Positions 1 to 7,198 of a stretch of DNA of 38,037 bases are shown piece after piece. Position 1 is the first letter of the stretch. Each line of letters opens with the position of its first letter. The translations under genes and the position numbers were made by a program. This stretch comes from DATAMF01 sp964472565 (lineage in GTDB: Bacteria > Chloroflexota > Anaerolineae > Aggregatilineales > Aggregatilineaceae): contig CAYYNB010000044.1 in the NCBI GenBank assembly GCA_964472565.1, positions 1 through 38,037 of the forward strand. Reading direction: 5' to 3'. Under the pieces are notes generated by a model. It saw only the letters and a list, made by a program, of their open reading frames with translations. It made no database searches and was not told the origin of the DNA.

Positions 1-39
1 GGGATATAAGGCGTAGTTTCATTAGACAGATTCATGCGG

Positions 40-45
40 TATAAT
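40..45 (+). promoter_or_regulatory. Possible -10 box of the IS element
   Basis: A perfect TATAAT lies a few bases ahead of the tnpA start. No convincing -35 hexamer is visible at the usual distance (TTTCAT sits there), so this is only a candidate promoter for the tnpA/tnpB unit. Confidence 0.3.
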
Positions 46-51
46 CCTCCT

Positions 52-455
52 ATGGTTGAACAATAGGAATTTAAGCGCAATCATCACGTGGTGTACTCGT
101 ACAATACCATGTTGTATTTTGTCCGAAGTATCGCTGTAAGGTGTTGGTTGATGGGGTGGACAGTCGCCTGAAGGAGATCATTCAGGAAGTAGCCATCGAG
201 TTTCGCTGCGAAATATTTCAACTTGAGATTATGCCGGATCACGTTCATAACCTCTGCGAGGTGGACCCGCAGTTGGGTATCCACCAATTTGAAAAGTCCA
301 TCAAAGGTCGCAGTTCGCGTCTGCTGCGCCGCGAGTTTCCCTGGTTGAAGAGCCGCCTGCCGTCCTTGTGGACCCATTCGTACTTTGTGGCGTCGGTTGG
401 CAGCGCACCACTGGCTCTGATCAACCAGTACATTGAAAACCAGAGGCGCGTCTGA
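52..455 (+). pseudogene. tnpA: IS200/IS605 Y1 transposase TnpA, broken
   Basis: This is the single-strand HUH transposase of an IS200/IS605 element. Read from the ATG at 52, the product begins MVEQ, then meets a TAG at 64-66 where relatives continue. It resumes EFKRNHHVVYS, and then loses frame at the TTTT run 117-120, where one more T would restore FCPKYRCKVL. From there the frame is open to the TGA at 453-455. The HUH motif (PDHVHN), the KGRSSRLL segment and the C-terminal YIENQ (catalytic Tyr and metal-ligand Gln) are all present, so only the N-terminal part is damaged. The stop abuts the tnpB ATG at 456. The two lesions suggest decay. A sequencing error could explain the frameshift but would have to occur twice to explain both. 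I infer the element cannot transpose without a TnpA supplied from elsewhere. Confidence 0.85.
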
Positions 456-1613
456 ATGCAACTCAAAACCTTCCAGTACCGCTTGTACCCGAAACCGGCT
501 CAGGCGCAGCAGATGGTTCAAGTCCTGAACGTCTGCCGCCACTGGTACAACATGTGCCTGGCCGAACGGAAGTGGAGCTACGAACTGGAAGGCCGCCGCG
601 TCAGTAAGAACGACCAGATTAAACAGGCGCGGTTGTATCGTCAGACTTTCCCCCAGGCTCAAACCGTTTTTTCCCAGACCTTGCAGTCGGTAGCGGTTGA
701 TCTGAGTAAAGCCTTTGACGCTTTCTTTCGCCGGGTCAAGGCGGGGAAGCAACCGGGCTATCCCCGCTTCAAGAGTCGTAATCGGTTCCACAGCTTCACT
801 TTCCCGCAGTACGGGTCTGGCGTGAAAGTGGATGGGCGACGGCTGCGGTTGTACGGCGTTGGTCGTGTGGCCGTGCGCTGGCACCGGCCCATTGAAGGCA
901 CGATTAAGACGGTGCAAATCGTCCACCAAGCCGGCCATTGGTATGCCTGTTTTGCCTGTGAAGTGCCAAACGCCGCCTGCTTGCCCGCTGCGGGGAAAGT
1001 GGTTGGCGTGGATGTCGGTCTTTCGGCGCTGGCGACCTTGTCCAGCGGAGAAAAGATCGAAACCCCCCACTACTACCGGACAGGTCAGGCGAAACTGCGC
1101 GTTTTGCAGCGTAAACTGGTGCGGGCCAAGCGGGGGAGCCATAATCGTCACAAGGCGCGCCGCGCCGTGCAGCGTCAGCATGAACACATTGCGAACCAAC
1201 GGCAGGACTATCTGCACAAGTTGAGTACCTATCTTGTGCAGCAGTACGATGCTATCGCGCTGGAAGATTTGCACGTCACGAACATGGTTCAGAACAAACA
1301 CCTGAGCAAGAGCATTCTGGACAGCGGGTGGTCGATGTTCCGGCAGTATCTCACGTACAAAGCTGCAAACGCTGGTCGCGTGATCGCCTTCGTCAACCCC
1401 GCTTATACGTCCAAATTATGTTCGACCTGTGGTGCGGTGTTTCAAGACTTCGACCTTTCAACTCGTTGGGTCGAATGCGCGTGTGGCCTGTCGCTCGACC
1501 GGGACCACAACGCCGCTTTGAACATTTTGAGTCGAGCCGGGTGGGACACATCCGTGCCGGATAACGTAGGGCGCTGTCAGGCCCATGCGTCCGTCAGAAG
1601 CCCCTGCCTTTAG
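456..1613 (+). CDS. tnpB: TnpB RNA-guided nuclease of IS200/IS605
   Basis: TnpB proteins are RuvC-type, omega-RNA-guided DNA endonucleases that help IS200/IS605 elements persist; they are ancestors of Cas12. This 385-residue copy looks intact. It has an N-terminal helix-turn-helix/OrfB region (KTFQYRLYPKPAQAQQM), RuvC-I Asp in GVDVGLSALATL, RuvC-II Glu in ALEDLHV, a zinc finger built from CSTCG and CACG, and RuvC-III Asp in LDRDHNAALNIL. The start abuts the tnpA stop, so it is probably translationally coupled to or co-transcribed with the broken tnpA. The stop codon lies inside the right-end hairpin, as is usual for this family. A 405-codon open frame on the opposite strand is a shadow of this gene. 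Confidence 0.93.
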   Translation: MQLKTFQYRLYPKPAQAQQMVQVLNVCRHWYNMCLAERKWSYELEGRRVSKNDQIKQARLYRQTFPQAQTVFSQTLQSVAVDLSKAFDAFFRRVKAGKQPGYPRFKSRNRFHSFTFPQYGSGVKVDGRRLRLYGVGRVAVRWHRPIEGTIKTVQIVHQAGHWYACFACEVPNAACLPAAGKVVGVDVGLSALATLSSGEKIETPHYYRTGQAKLRVLQRKLVRAKRGSHNRHKARRAVQRQHEHIANQRQDYLHKLSTYLVQQYDAIALEDLHVTNMVQNKHLSKSILDSGWSMFRQYLTYKAANAGRVIAFVNPAYTSKLCSTCGAVFQDFDLSTRWVECACGLSLDRDHNAALNILSRAGWDTSVPDNVGRCQAHASVRSPCL

Positions 1614-1621
1614 GCGTGGGG
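1601..1621 (+). other. IS right-end hairpin, omega-RNA 3' part
   Basis: CCCCTGCCT and AGGCGTGGGG form a stem-loop overlapping the tnpB stop and followed by AGTGTCACAAA. This is the typical right-end secondary structure recognised by TnpA in IS200/IS605 elements, and in known TnpB systems the omega-RNA scaffold ends at this point. The element end is therefore near 1625-1635; the exact cleavage site is not determinable here. The left end is at or outside the window start. Confidence 0.75.
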
Positions 1622-1677
1622 AGTGTCACAAAATCTAGGCTCACGACACGACTGGACTTAAACCGTTAAGGATTAGT

Positions 1678-2661
1678 ATGAGAATACATTACACGCTCGA
1701 CGACAGCCCGGCGCGACTGCCTTTGGCAATCCGCAGCAGCGAAGGGGCGATGGATCGTGCCGCCGATTTGCGCAATGCACCCGGCGTCCAACTGGTTGAA
1801 CTGACTACCCAACATATGCTGAACACCGGGACGACTCTGGTGGATGAACTCACGGATTATTTCGATAACGGTGGTCCCAGTGAGTCCGATCCGTATGGGT
1901 TGGCGCTGTGTTATGCCAACCGCGAAGCATTAACCGACCTGCTGCGCGACCTGCGCGACCTCCCCACCGGACTGGTAGCCTTTGCTGAAGTCGAGGCGCT
2001 GTTTCCGGTCACATTCATGCGTGAACTCCAATTCACCCTGGCGCTGACCAGCGTGGGGTTCCCGGCGTTTGGTTATGTGCGCGCCTTCAAAGATTCTGAG
2101 GGCGAAGAATATTATGGGCTGGTGGTGAATCTGGCACAGGCCCAGCCGCATCTGGAAGCCAGCCTGGGCACCTACTCGGTAGACCTGCTGGTCAACATGA
2201 TCCGGCATGGGTTCTTTAATCACCAGGGCTTTTTGCTCGCCTACAGCGAATACTGTGAATCGATTGGGCGCAAGCCGGAAAAACTGCATGATCGGCTGAA
2301 AGATAAACTGATGGCACGCGGGATCGCGTGGTATCTCAGCTACCGCCACGACATACCGTTTTATGATGACGTGCTGCGGCTGGACGAGACGATGATCGGT
2401 GAACATATCGCCCATTGGAACAAACTGATCGATTCGTCGCACAAAAAAGGCCAGGGGGAAGATATTCTGGACGAATGGCTGGCGCGCCCCGACGCAGACG
2501 GCTTCACAGGCGAACTCAGCCTGGATGTGGTGGGCTATCTGGCGGCGCGCACGATTGCCGCTGAACATGGCAACAAGGGCCTGCGCGATTCTGTGACCAA
2601 AGGGGGCGATTACTTCCTCAAGCTGTATAACGATCTGGCGGGCAACAAGCTGAAAGGTTGA
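1678..2661 (+). CDS. Unknown protein, possibly degenerate metallopeptidase-like
   Basis: A soluble 327-residue protein with no signal peptide or membrane segment; I do not recognise it with confidence. It is mostly helical by eye. The middle part contains HGFFNH at residues 177-182 followed by GFLLAYSEYCESIG. The layout is reminiscent of predicted zinc peptidases with HExxH, but the Glu is missing and the spacing is wrong, so catalysis should not be assumed. The start ATG follows AAGGATTAGT. Its TGA overlaps the ATG of the Crp/Fnr regulator by one base (TGATG), implying translational coupling, so its role may be tied to the regulator and the nucleoside hydrolase downstream. The IS right end lies about 50 bases upstream, so the IS may affect its transcription. 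Confidence 0.6.
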   Translation: MRIHYTLDDSPARLPLAIRSSEGAMDRAADLRNAPGVQLVELTTQHMLNTGTTLVDELTDYFDNGGPSESDPYGLALCYANREALTDLLRDLRDLPTGLVAFAEVEALFPVTFMRELQFTLALTSVGFPAFGYVRAFKDSEGEEYYGLVVNLAQAQPHLEASLGTYSVDLLVNMIRHGFFNHQGFLLAYSEYCESIGRKPEKLHDRLKDKLMARGIAWYLSYRHDIPFYDDVLRLDETMIGEHIAHWNKLIDSSHKKGQGEDILDEWLARPDADGFTGELSLDVVGYLAARTIAAEHGNKGLRDSVTKGGDYFLKLYNDLAGNKLKG

Positions 2662-3326
2662 TGAAAACCGATCTCCCGGCACGTCAGGCTTTACTGGCGC
2701 ATTATGTCCGGGCCTTTGCGCTGGATCAACACCTCAATCAAGACTTGCTGCGCTGCCTGAAAGTTTACCAGTACGCGCCGCAAGTCGAATTTTATGTGCA
2801 GACCAATGAGCAGACGATCATCTATCTGCTGGTGGCGGGCAAAGTCCAGATCAACCACTACCACGCCAACGGGAAACTGTCCGTGCTGGCGATGATGACG
2901 CCGTTGGCGGTGATTGGGGACCTGGAACTGTTCAGCTACGAAGCCATCAAAACGAATGTCGTCACCCTCGAAGCATCGGTGCTGCTGGGGATCGAAAAGG
3001 GCTTCGCGCTCCAATACGGCGCGGACGATCCGCGTTTTCTACGCTTCATCATCCGGCATCTGACCGAAAAGCTGTACCAGACCAGCCGCATCCACACGGG
3101 GAATGTGCTGCCGCTGATCAACCGGCTGGCGGCGTATCTGCTGGAACAGGACGGGGATGTGATCGCGCTGTCGTCCAAATCGCATCTGGCGGGGCTGTTG
3201 GGCACCACCCCGCGCCATTTAAACCGGGTGCTCAACACGCTGGCTGACGAGGGCAGCATCCAGCCGAGTCCGCACACGATCCGTATTCTGAACCGGGACA
3301 GCCTGCAACGCCGCATAGAATCGTAA
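2661..3326 (+). CDS. Crp/Fnr-family regulator, YeiL-like
   Basis: A 221-residue transcription regulator. The N-terminal half (about 20-130) is a cyclic-nucleotide-binding-type beta-roll: TIIYLLVAGKVQINHYHANGK, then a PLAVIGDLELF turn. The C-terminal part (about 150-215) is a Crp-type winged helix with recognition-helix region HLAGLLGTTPRHLNRVLNTLADEG. I chose the ATG at 2661, which overlaps the upstream stop; a TTG three bases earlier is possible. I see no Fnr-like N-terminal cysteine cluster. In E. coli the related gene yeiL lies next to rihB, a nucleoside hydrolase, and here a nucleoside hydrolase follows at 3402. I infer it controls nucleoside use; the effector is unknown. Confidence 0.82.
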   Translation: MKTDLPARQALLAHYVRAFALDQHLNQDLLRCLKVYQYAPQVEFYVQTNEQTIIYLLVAGKVQINHYHANGKLSVLAMMTPLAVIGDLELFSYEAIKTNVVTLEASVLLGIEKGFALQYGADDPRFLRFIIRHLTEKLYQTSRIHTGNVLPLINRLAAYLLEQDGDVIALSSKSHLAGLLGTTPRHLNRVLNTLADEGSIQPSPHTIRILNRDSLQRRIES

Positions 3327-3401
3327 CAGGCGGGACATTTGTCCTTTCGGATCGCCGCGTTCGCCTTTAGAGTCGTGGTGAGCGAAGGAGATAAACAGCT
3401 T

Positions 3402-4331
3402 ATGCGAAAGATACTGATTGATACGGATACGGCGTCGGATGATGCGGTGGCGCTGATCATGGCGCTGCGCGATGAAGGCGTGCAGGTCGAGGCGATCACG
3501 GTGGTGGCGGGCAATCTGCCGCTGGATCGCGCGGTGAAAAATGCACTAATCTGCGTCGAAATGGCCCGCACCTATACCCCGCCCGTCTACCAGGGAGCCG
3601 CCAAGCCGCTGCTGCGCGATCTGTACTCGGCGGAATTCGTGCATGGCGATGACGGCATGGGGAATATGGGCCTGCCAGAGCCGCATCTCACCTGCACGGC
3701 AGGCCATGCCAGCGACAAAATCATTGAACTGGCGCAGCGCTACCCCGGCGAGATCGAGATCGTCACACTGGGGCCGCTGACCAATCTGTCGCTGGCCTGC
3801 CTGAAAGCGCCGGAGATCGCGCGGCAGGTGAAAAGCGTCTTCATCATGGGTGGGACAGGCTTCGGGCCGGGCAACATCACCCCGGTGGCCGAATTCAATC
3901 TCTACGTGGACGCGGAAGCCGCGCAGATCGTGCTGAACAGCGGGCTGCCGCTGACCTTCGTGGGATGGGATGTCAGCACGGACGACACCTTCATCACGCA
4001 GGCGGACATCGACTGGCTGTTGAGCGGCGGATCGGAGATCGCGCAGTTCTGCGTGCGGTGCAATGACGCCCTGAAGCAGTACAACGCGGATGCCTGGGGG
4101 AAGATCGGCATTGATCTGCCGGACCCGGTGACGATGGCGGCGGCAATCCACCCGGAGATCATCACACAGCAGACAGACGCTTACTGCTATGTGGAATACC
4201 GGAGCGAGGCGGCCTACGGCCAACTGGTCATCGACGCGCAGCATCTGCTCAACCGCCCCGCCAACGCGACGATCTGCCAGAAGGTCGATGCGCAGCAGTT
4301 CAAAGCGCTGCTGTTCCGGCTCATTCAGTAA
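3402..4331 (+). CDS. Inosine-uridine-type nucleoside hydrolase
   Basis: The family hydrolyses the N-glycosidic bond of ribonucleosides to base plus ribose, for salvage. The 309-residue protein starts MRKILIDTDTASDDA, the family's calcium-binding Asp cluster (D9, D13, D14). Further family signatures are GPLTNLSLA, the GG near VKSVFIMGG, and ITPVAEFNLYVDAEAA, which supplies substrate-binding Glu and Asn. The start at 3402 is preceded by GAAGGAGATA; an open frame begins at 3339 but lacks these signals. In the C-terminal metal motif the residue before the Asp is Pro (LPDPVTMAAAI), where CU-type enzymes have His (HDP), so substrate range may differ. It lies downstream of the Crp/Fnr regulator, probably in one operon. 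Confidence 0.88.
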   Translation: MRKILIDTDTASDDAVALIMALRDEGVQVEAITVVAGNLPLDRAVKNALICVEMARTYTPPVYQGAAKPLLRDLYSAEFVHGDDGMGNMGLPEPHLTCTAGHASDKIIELAQRYPGEIEIVTLGPLTNLSLACLKAPEIARQVKSVFIMGGTGFGPGNITPVAEFNLYVDAEAAQIVLNSGLPLTFVGWDVSTDDTFITQADIDWLLSGGSEIAQFCVRCNDALKQYNADAWGKIGIDLPDPVTMAAAIHPEIITQQTDAYCYVEYRSEAAYGQLVIDAQHLLNRPANATICQKVDAQQFKALLFRLIQ

Positions 4332-4386
4332 GCGAAAAACTCACAGACCTACTTGGAACAAAAGGGTCGAATCGGAGAAATAACCT

Positions 4387-4413
4387 TTTTCTAACAGGCC
4401 GCAGGTTAGAAAA
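4387..4413. terminator. AT-rich hairpin after the nucleoside hydrolase
   Basis: TTTTCTAAC (4387-4395) and GTTAGAAAA (4405-4413) form a 9-base stem with a 9-base loop, 56 bases past the hydrolase stop. There is no U tract after it, so terminator function is uncertain. Confidence 0.4.
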
Positions 4414-4418
4414 TGGTG

Positions 4419-4446
4419 AAAGTAGGTTACTTTTTTAACTTACTTT
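4419..4446. repeat. 11-base inverted repeat
   Basis: AAAGTAGGTTA (4419-4429), loop CTTTTT, then TAACTTACTTT (4436-4446). The arms match apart from one position that pairs as G-U. It begins the run of AAAGTAG palindromes. Confidence 0.6.
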
Positions 4447-4476
4447 GGGATAAAAGTAGCCTACTTTGGGATAAAA
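4441..4476. repeat. 15-base tandem direct repeat
   Basis: TACTTTGGGATAAAA occurs at 4441-4455 and again, identical, at 4462-4476. The spacer junction also forms the palindrome AAAGTAG-C-CTACTTT. Confidence 0.75.
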
Positions 4477-4608
4477 TGTGGGATAATTCAGGCTAAATGG
4501 GGTGAGATTTAAGCTAAATGGCAGGGAATTCAGGTTAAATCGGAGGGCACCGGCGCACTGATAGAATATGCGTCAATTTATAGGGCGTTCACCCCTCACG
4601 TCAAGAAA

Positions 4609-4662
4609 AACCCTACCCCCGCCCCCTTCCCGCAAGCAGGAAGGGGAGAAGCGGGCGCAGAG
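4609..4662. repeat. C-rich hairpin element, copy 1
   Basis: CCCCTTCC (4623-4630) pairs with GGAAGGGG (4639-4646) around an 8-base loop, flanked by CCCTACCCCC and AGCGGGCGCAG. The reverse complement matches the element at 33147-33216 along its length. It may also act as a terminator between the converging units. Confidence 0.6.
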
Positions 4663-4672
4663 TAATTCGGTG

Positions 4673-5482
4673 TTACTGGGCGGCGATGGTGATGCTGCCG
4701 ACATCGGTGCGCAGGGTGAGCGTGGGCAGGTTGTCGCCCGTCCCCAGAGTACCATCCCAGGACGCGCCCGGCTCAGAATCAGAAGGCGCTGAAACATCGT
4801 TCACATCAATACTGCCAACATCGGTGGCCGCATCAAGCTGGATGGCGATGTCCGCCGGGAATTTCACATCGATATTGCCCGTATCGGTCGTGATCGCGCA
4901 GCTTCCGGTGCCCGTGATGGTGCCCGCAAAAGAGACATCGCCCACATCATTTTTCAGCGACATTCCGGCGGGCGCGACAACATTGGTCAGGGTCACATCA
5001 CCCACGTCTCCTGTGACGGTCAGCTTATCGGGCGCGGTGATGCCATCGATTTCCACCTCTCCGACTTCCATCAGGACCGTAAGATTAGTTGAGACGGGAA
5101 CTGAAATCGTCAGATCGACGCTGTTGGTGTTGGTATGATCGCGGTATTTGGTCTGAATCGCATCCACCAACACAGCGGCGTCCTGCTGCTCGACCTTGAC
5201 CGTCATGTTTTTGACTTCTTCGCGCGCATCGTCTTCCGTTTTGGCATAAGCGGTCTTGGTGTAATCGACCTGCACCTGACCGCTGTCGCCCGCGCGGATC
5301 GTGATGGTGCCGACTTCGCCCCGGACATCCACCGTGATCACGGCATCACTGTTCAGCGTGATGATTTCGGAGCCGGTTTCGCTGGCGCGTTTGTTTTCGC
5401 CGCGACTGCCCAAATGGTCGCAGGCGGCCAAAACGATAGTGCTGATTAATACGATCACAACAAGCACTTTTTGACGAGACAT
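4673..5482 (-). CDS. DUF4097-like lipoprotein
   Basis: A 269-residue exported lipoprotein: an N-terminal hydrophobic segment ends in the lipobox LAAC with Cys21 as the lipidation site. The rest is a chain of short beta repeats with alternating Val/Thr/Asp (for example VGEVEIDGI, GDVGDVTLTNV, NDVGDVSFAG, TDTGNIDVKF), the pattern of DUF4097 (adhesin-like beta-helix) domains. No catalytic residues are evident; such proteins are generally of unknown function at the cell surface. The RBS AAGAGGAAAA precedes the ATG. It lies 50 bases downstream of a second DUF4097 protein and shares its C-terminal W-x-GTLGTG...PTL-x-LR signature, so the two are paralogues in one operon. Confidence 0.82.
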   Translation of the reverse strand: MSRQKVLVVIVLISTIVLAACDHLGSRGENKRASETGSEIITLNSDAVITVDVRGEVGTITIRAGDSGQVQVDYTKTAYAKTEDDAREEVKNMTVKVEQQDAAVLVDAIQTKYRDHTNTNSVDLTISVPVSTNLTVLMEVGEVEIDGITAPDKLTVTGDVGDVTLTNVVAPAGMSLKNDVGDVSFAGTITGTGSCAITTDTGNIDVKFPADIAIQLDAATDVGSIDVNDVSAPSDSEPGASWDGTLGTGDNLPTLTLRTDVGSITIAAQ

Positions 5483-5532
5483 CGGTATTTTCCTCTTGGT
5501 GTGGTGGGGGCAGATCGCCCTGCCCCCTCAGG

Positions 5533-6489
5533 CTATTTCGACTGAACTTTGATCTGGCCCATATCACTACGCAGGCGAAGCGTGGGCGGGTCGTCGGAGC
5601 CAGTGCCCAGCGTCCCGGTCCAGCGTGTTCCGGCGTTGTTCCGGCTGGTCGAGCGGTTATCGACCACGAAATCGTTGACCGTCACCGAGCCGGTATCGGT
5701 TTCCGCATCGATATACACATAGGCATCGGGAGGCAGGGTCACTTCGATGTAGCTGTTGCTCTGAATCTCGAAGGTGCCAGACGGGGCGAGTGTCCCGTCA
5801 AACCGCACTTCAGAGAAAGTGCTGCTGATGTCCAACCCCAGCGCGTTCACATTCTCGATCTTGATCGAGCCGATGCCCAGATTGATGCCGCTGATCTCAC
5901 CGGAGTTCTGAATTTTCAGATAGAGTTCATAGGGAACGGTGATTTCCAGATTGACGTGACTGAACATCTCATCGATATTCGAGATAAAGTCGCCGCCATC
6001 ATCCTGCTGTGTCACCTGAACCGTGATGGTGTCATCCGCCGACTGGACTTCAACGGCGATGTCGCGCAGATTCTGCTGCGATTCCGACTGACTCCAGCCG
6101 AAAGCGCGAACCCGGTATTCGACCACCACTTCGGTGGCGTTTTTGTCACCCGTGATGTGAATATCTCCGGCGCGGTTATCGACATTAAGGGTGATGGGAG
6201 TATCGAGGTTATCCAGCGCCACCCGTTTGACGCCGCTGCTGGTCGCCTGATTGTCCATCATGACGCCCGCAACGATGCCCACTGCCCCACCACACAGGCA
6301 GATCGGCAGGACGCAGCACAGACAGCACGCGAACAAACAGCCAATGACGACAAACAGCGGTCCACGACGGCGGCGCGGTTTTTGTTCCTCAAACGGGTAT
6401 TCGGGGGCAATGGGAAGCCCGCGCTTCGGTTTTTCGAGATCGGGCACCCCATCAATCTCCGGGATATGCTCGAATTCTTCGTCCTGCAT
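5533..6489 (-). CDS. Membrane-anchored DUF4097-like protein
   Basis: A 318-residue protein with an acidic/basic cytoplasmic N-terminus (about 1-43), one long Cys-rich hydrophobic segment (about 44-78), and an outside beta-repeat region beginning LNVDNRAGDIHITGD that ends WTGTLGTGSDDPPTLRLRS. It resembles the lipoprotein downstream but uses a membrane helix, not a lipid, as anchor. I start it at the ATG at 6489, preceded by AAAGGACG; the open frame reaches 6543 but the extra residues lack a ribosome site. It is first in a two-gene unit with 4673-5482. Function is unknown; a cell-envelope sensor or scaffold is only a guess. Confidence 0.78.
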   Translation of the reverse strand: MQDEEFEHIPEIDGVPDLEKPKRGLPIAPEYPFEEQKPRRRRGPLFVVIGCLFACCLCCVLPICLCGGAVGIVAGVMMDNQATSSGVKRVALDNLDTPITLNVDNRAGDIHITGDKNATEVVVEYRVRAFGWSQSESQQNLRDIAVEVQSADDTITVQVTQQDDGGDFISNIDEMFSHVNLEITVPYELYLKIQNSGEISGINLGIGSIKIENVNALGLDISSTFSEVRFDGTLAPSGTFEIQSNSYIEVTLPPDAYVYIDAETDTGSVTVNDFVVDNRSTSRNNAGTRWTGTLGTGSDDPPTLRLRSDMGQIKVQSK

Positions 6490-6551
6490 GGCTGTGCGTC
6501 CTTTCTGGCAGAAATGTGTCCTACCAAGAAAGTATACGTGCAACCAGGAAT

Positions 6552-7043
6552 TTACGTTGCGCGCGCGGCGTCGATTTCATCCTCTGCCGCCAGCGCCGCC
6601 GTACATTCCGCACAGTAGCCGGTGAAACACGAATTGGCTGATAAAACAGTCAGGTGTTGGGTGAGGGCTAACTCACGGCGGAACGCATCGATAATATCGG
6701 ATTCGACGGGCACAATTTTGCCGCATTTTTTGCAAACCAGCGTATAGGTTTCGCGCAGGGTGCGGAAGCGGTATTCTTCGCGGCTTTGCTCCTCGCCCAC
6801 GATACGCCCCTCGACCAGCCGCATTTCCTTGAACAGCGTCAACGTCCGGTAGACCGTCGCCAGACTCAGCGACGAGTCTTTCTGATTCGCCAGGTCGTAG
6901 AGGGTTTCGGCGTCGATAAAGCCATCGGTGGTACGCAGTACATCGAGGATCGCCAGCCGCTGGGTGGTGATACGCAGTCCGGCATCGCGGAACGTGCGCA
7001 GAATCGCCTGTTGTTGTGGATCGTGCAGTTCAGTTTCAGTCAT
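6552..7043 (-). CDS. Fur-family regulator lacking sensor histidines
   Basis: A 163-residue Fur/Zur/PerR-type repressor. It has the N-terminal winged helix (AGLRITTQRLAILDVL, then SLATVYRTLTLFKEMRLV) and the structural zinc site C104-C107 and C144-C147 (CKKC, CAEC). The regulatory metal site normally reads H-H-x-H before the first CxxC; here it reads E-T-Y-T, so both sensing His are absent. The start at 7043 is chosen because the alternative start at 7073 lies inside an inverted repeat likely to be the operator. The gene is upstream of the DUF4097 pair on the same strand, 63 bases away, so co-transcription is possible. The metal or other signal it responds to cannot be read from sequence. Confidence 0.82.
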   Translation of the reverse strand: MTETELHDPQQQAILRTFRDAGLRITTQRLAILDVLRTTDGFIDAETLYDLANQKDSSLSLATVYRTLTLFKEMRLVEGRIVGEEQSREEYRFRTLRETYTLVCKKCGKIVPVESDIIDAFRRELALTQHLTVLSANSCFTGYCAECTAALAAEDEIDAARAT

Positions 7044-7058
7044 ACCAATTACCGTCCT

Positions 7059-7089
7059 GAATATGTCCAACACTGATTATGACATATTC
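7059..7089. promoter_or_regulatory. Inverted repeat, candidate operator of the Fur-like gene
   Basis: GAATATGTC (7059-7067) and GACATATTC (7081-7089) are perfect 9-base arms separated by 13 bases, directly upstream of the Fur-like start at 7043. It does not match the classical Fur box, but its position fits autoregulation. Confidence 0.55.
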
Positions 7090-7154
7090 GGGGCGGGGAT
7101 GAAAAAGATGGGTCAGCGCGGTTCGTGTTGGTGAGCGCCCGAATCAACCGGATC

Positions 7155-7179
7155 AAAAAGCGGCCACCGAAGTGACCGC
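7155..7179 (-). terminator. Rho-independent terminator of the cold-shock gene
   Basis: On the - strand an 8-base stem GCGGTCAC/GTGGCCGC (one G-U pair) with a TTCG tetraloop is followed by TTTTT. It lies about 115 bases after the csp stop and fits a classical intrinsic terminator. Confidence 0.85.
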
Positions 7180-7198
7180 CATGACCTGCGAATGCCTG

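Larger units (their letters stand above)
4332..4672. other. Gene-free stretch with palindromes and short repeats
   Basis: This 341-base region separates two convergent units and holds no credible gene. It contains four alternating copies of AAAGTAG/CTACTTT (4419-4468), a 15-base direct repeat, three GGCTAAATGG-like motifs near 4491-4540, an AT hairpin at 4387-4413, and a C-rich hairpin element at 4609-4662. The 74-codon frames seen on both strands here overlap this repeat material and look spurious. Confidence 0.7.

Noticed and set aside
64..120. Programmed frameshift or readthrough in tnpA
   Set aside because: A TAG and a separate one-base loss at a short T run, with no stimulator structure evident, fit decay better than recoding.
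84..1301. 405-codon open frame on the - strand
   Set aside because: It is antisense to tnpB, has no recognisable domain, and tnpB carries all catalytic motifs of its family.
4568..4797. 74-codon frames on both strands over the C-rich element
   Set aside because: They overlap a hairpin repeat and the 3' end of the lipoprotein gene, with no ribosome site or domain.
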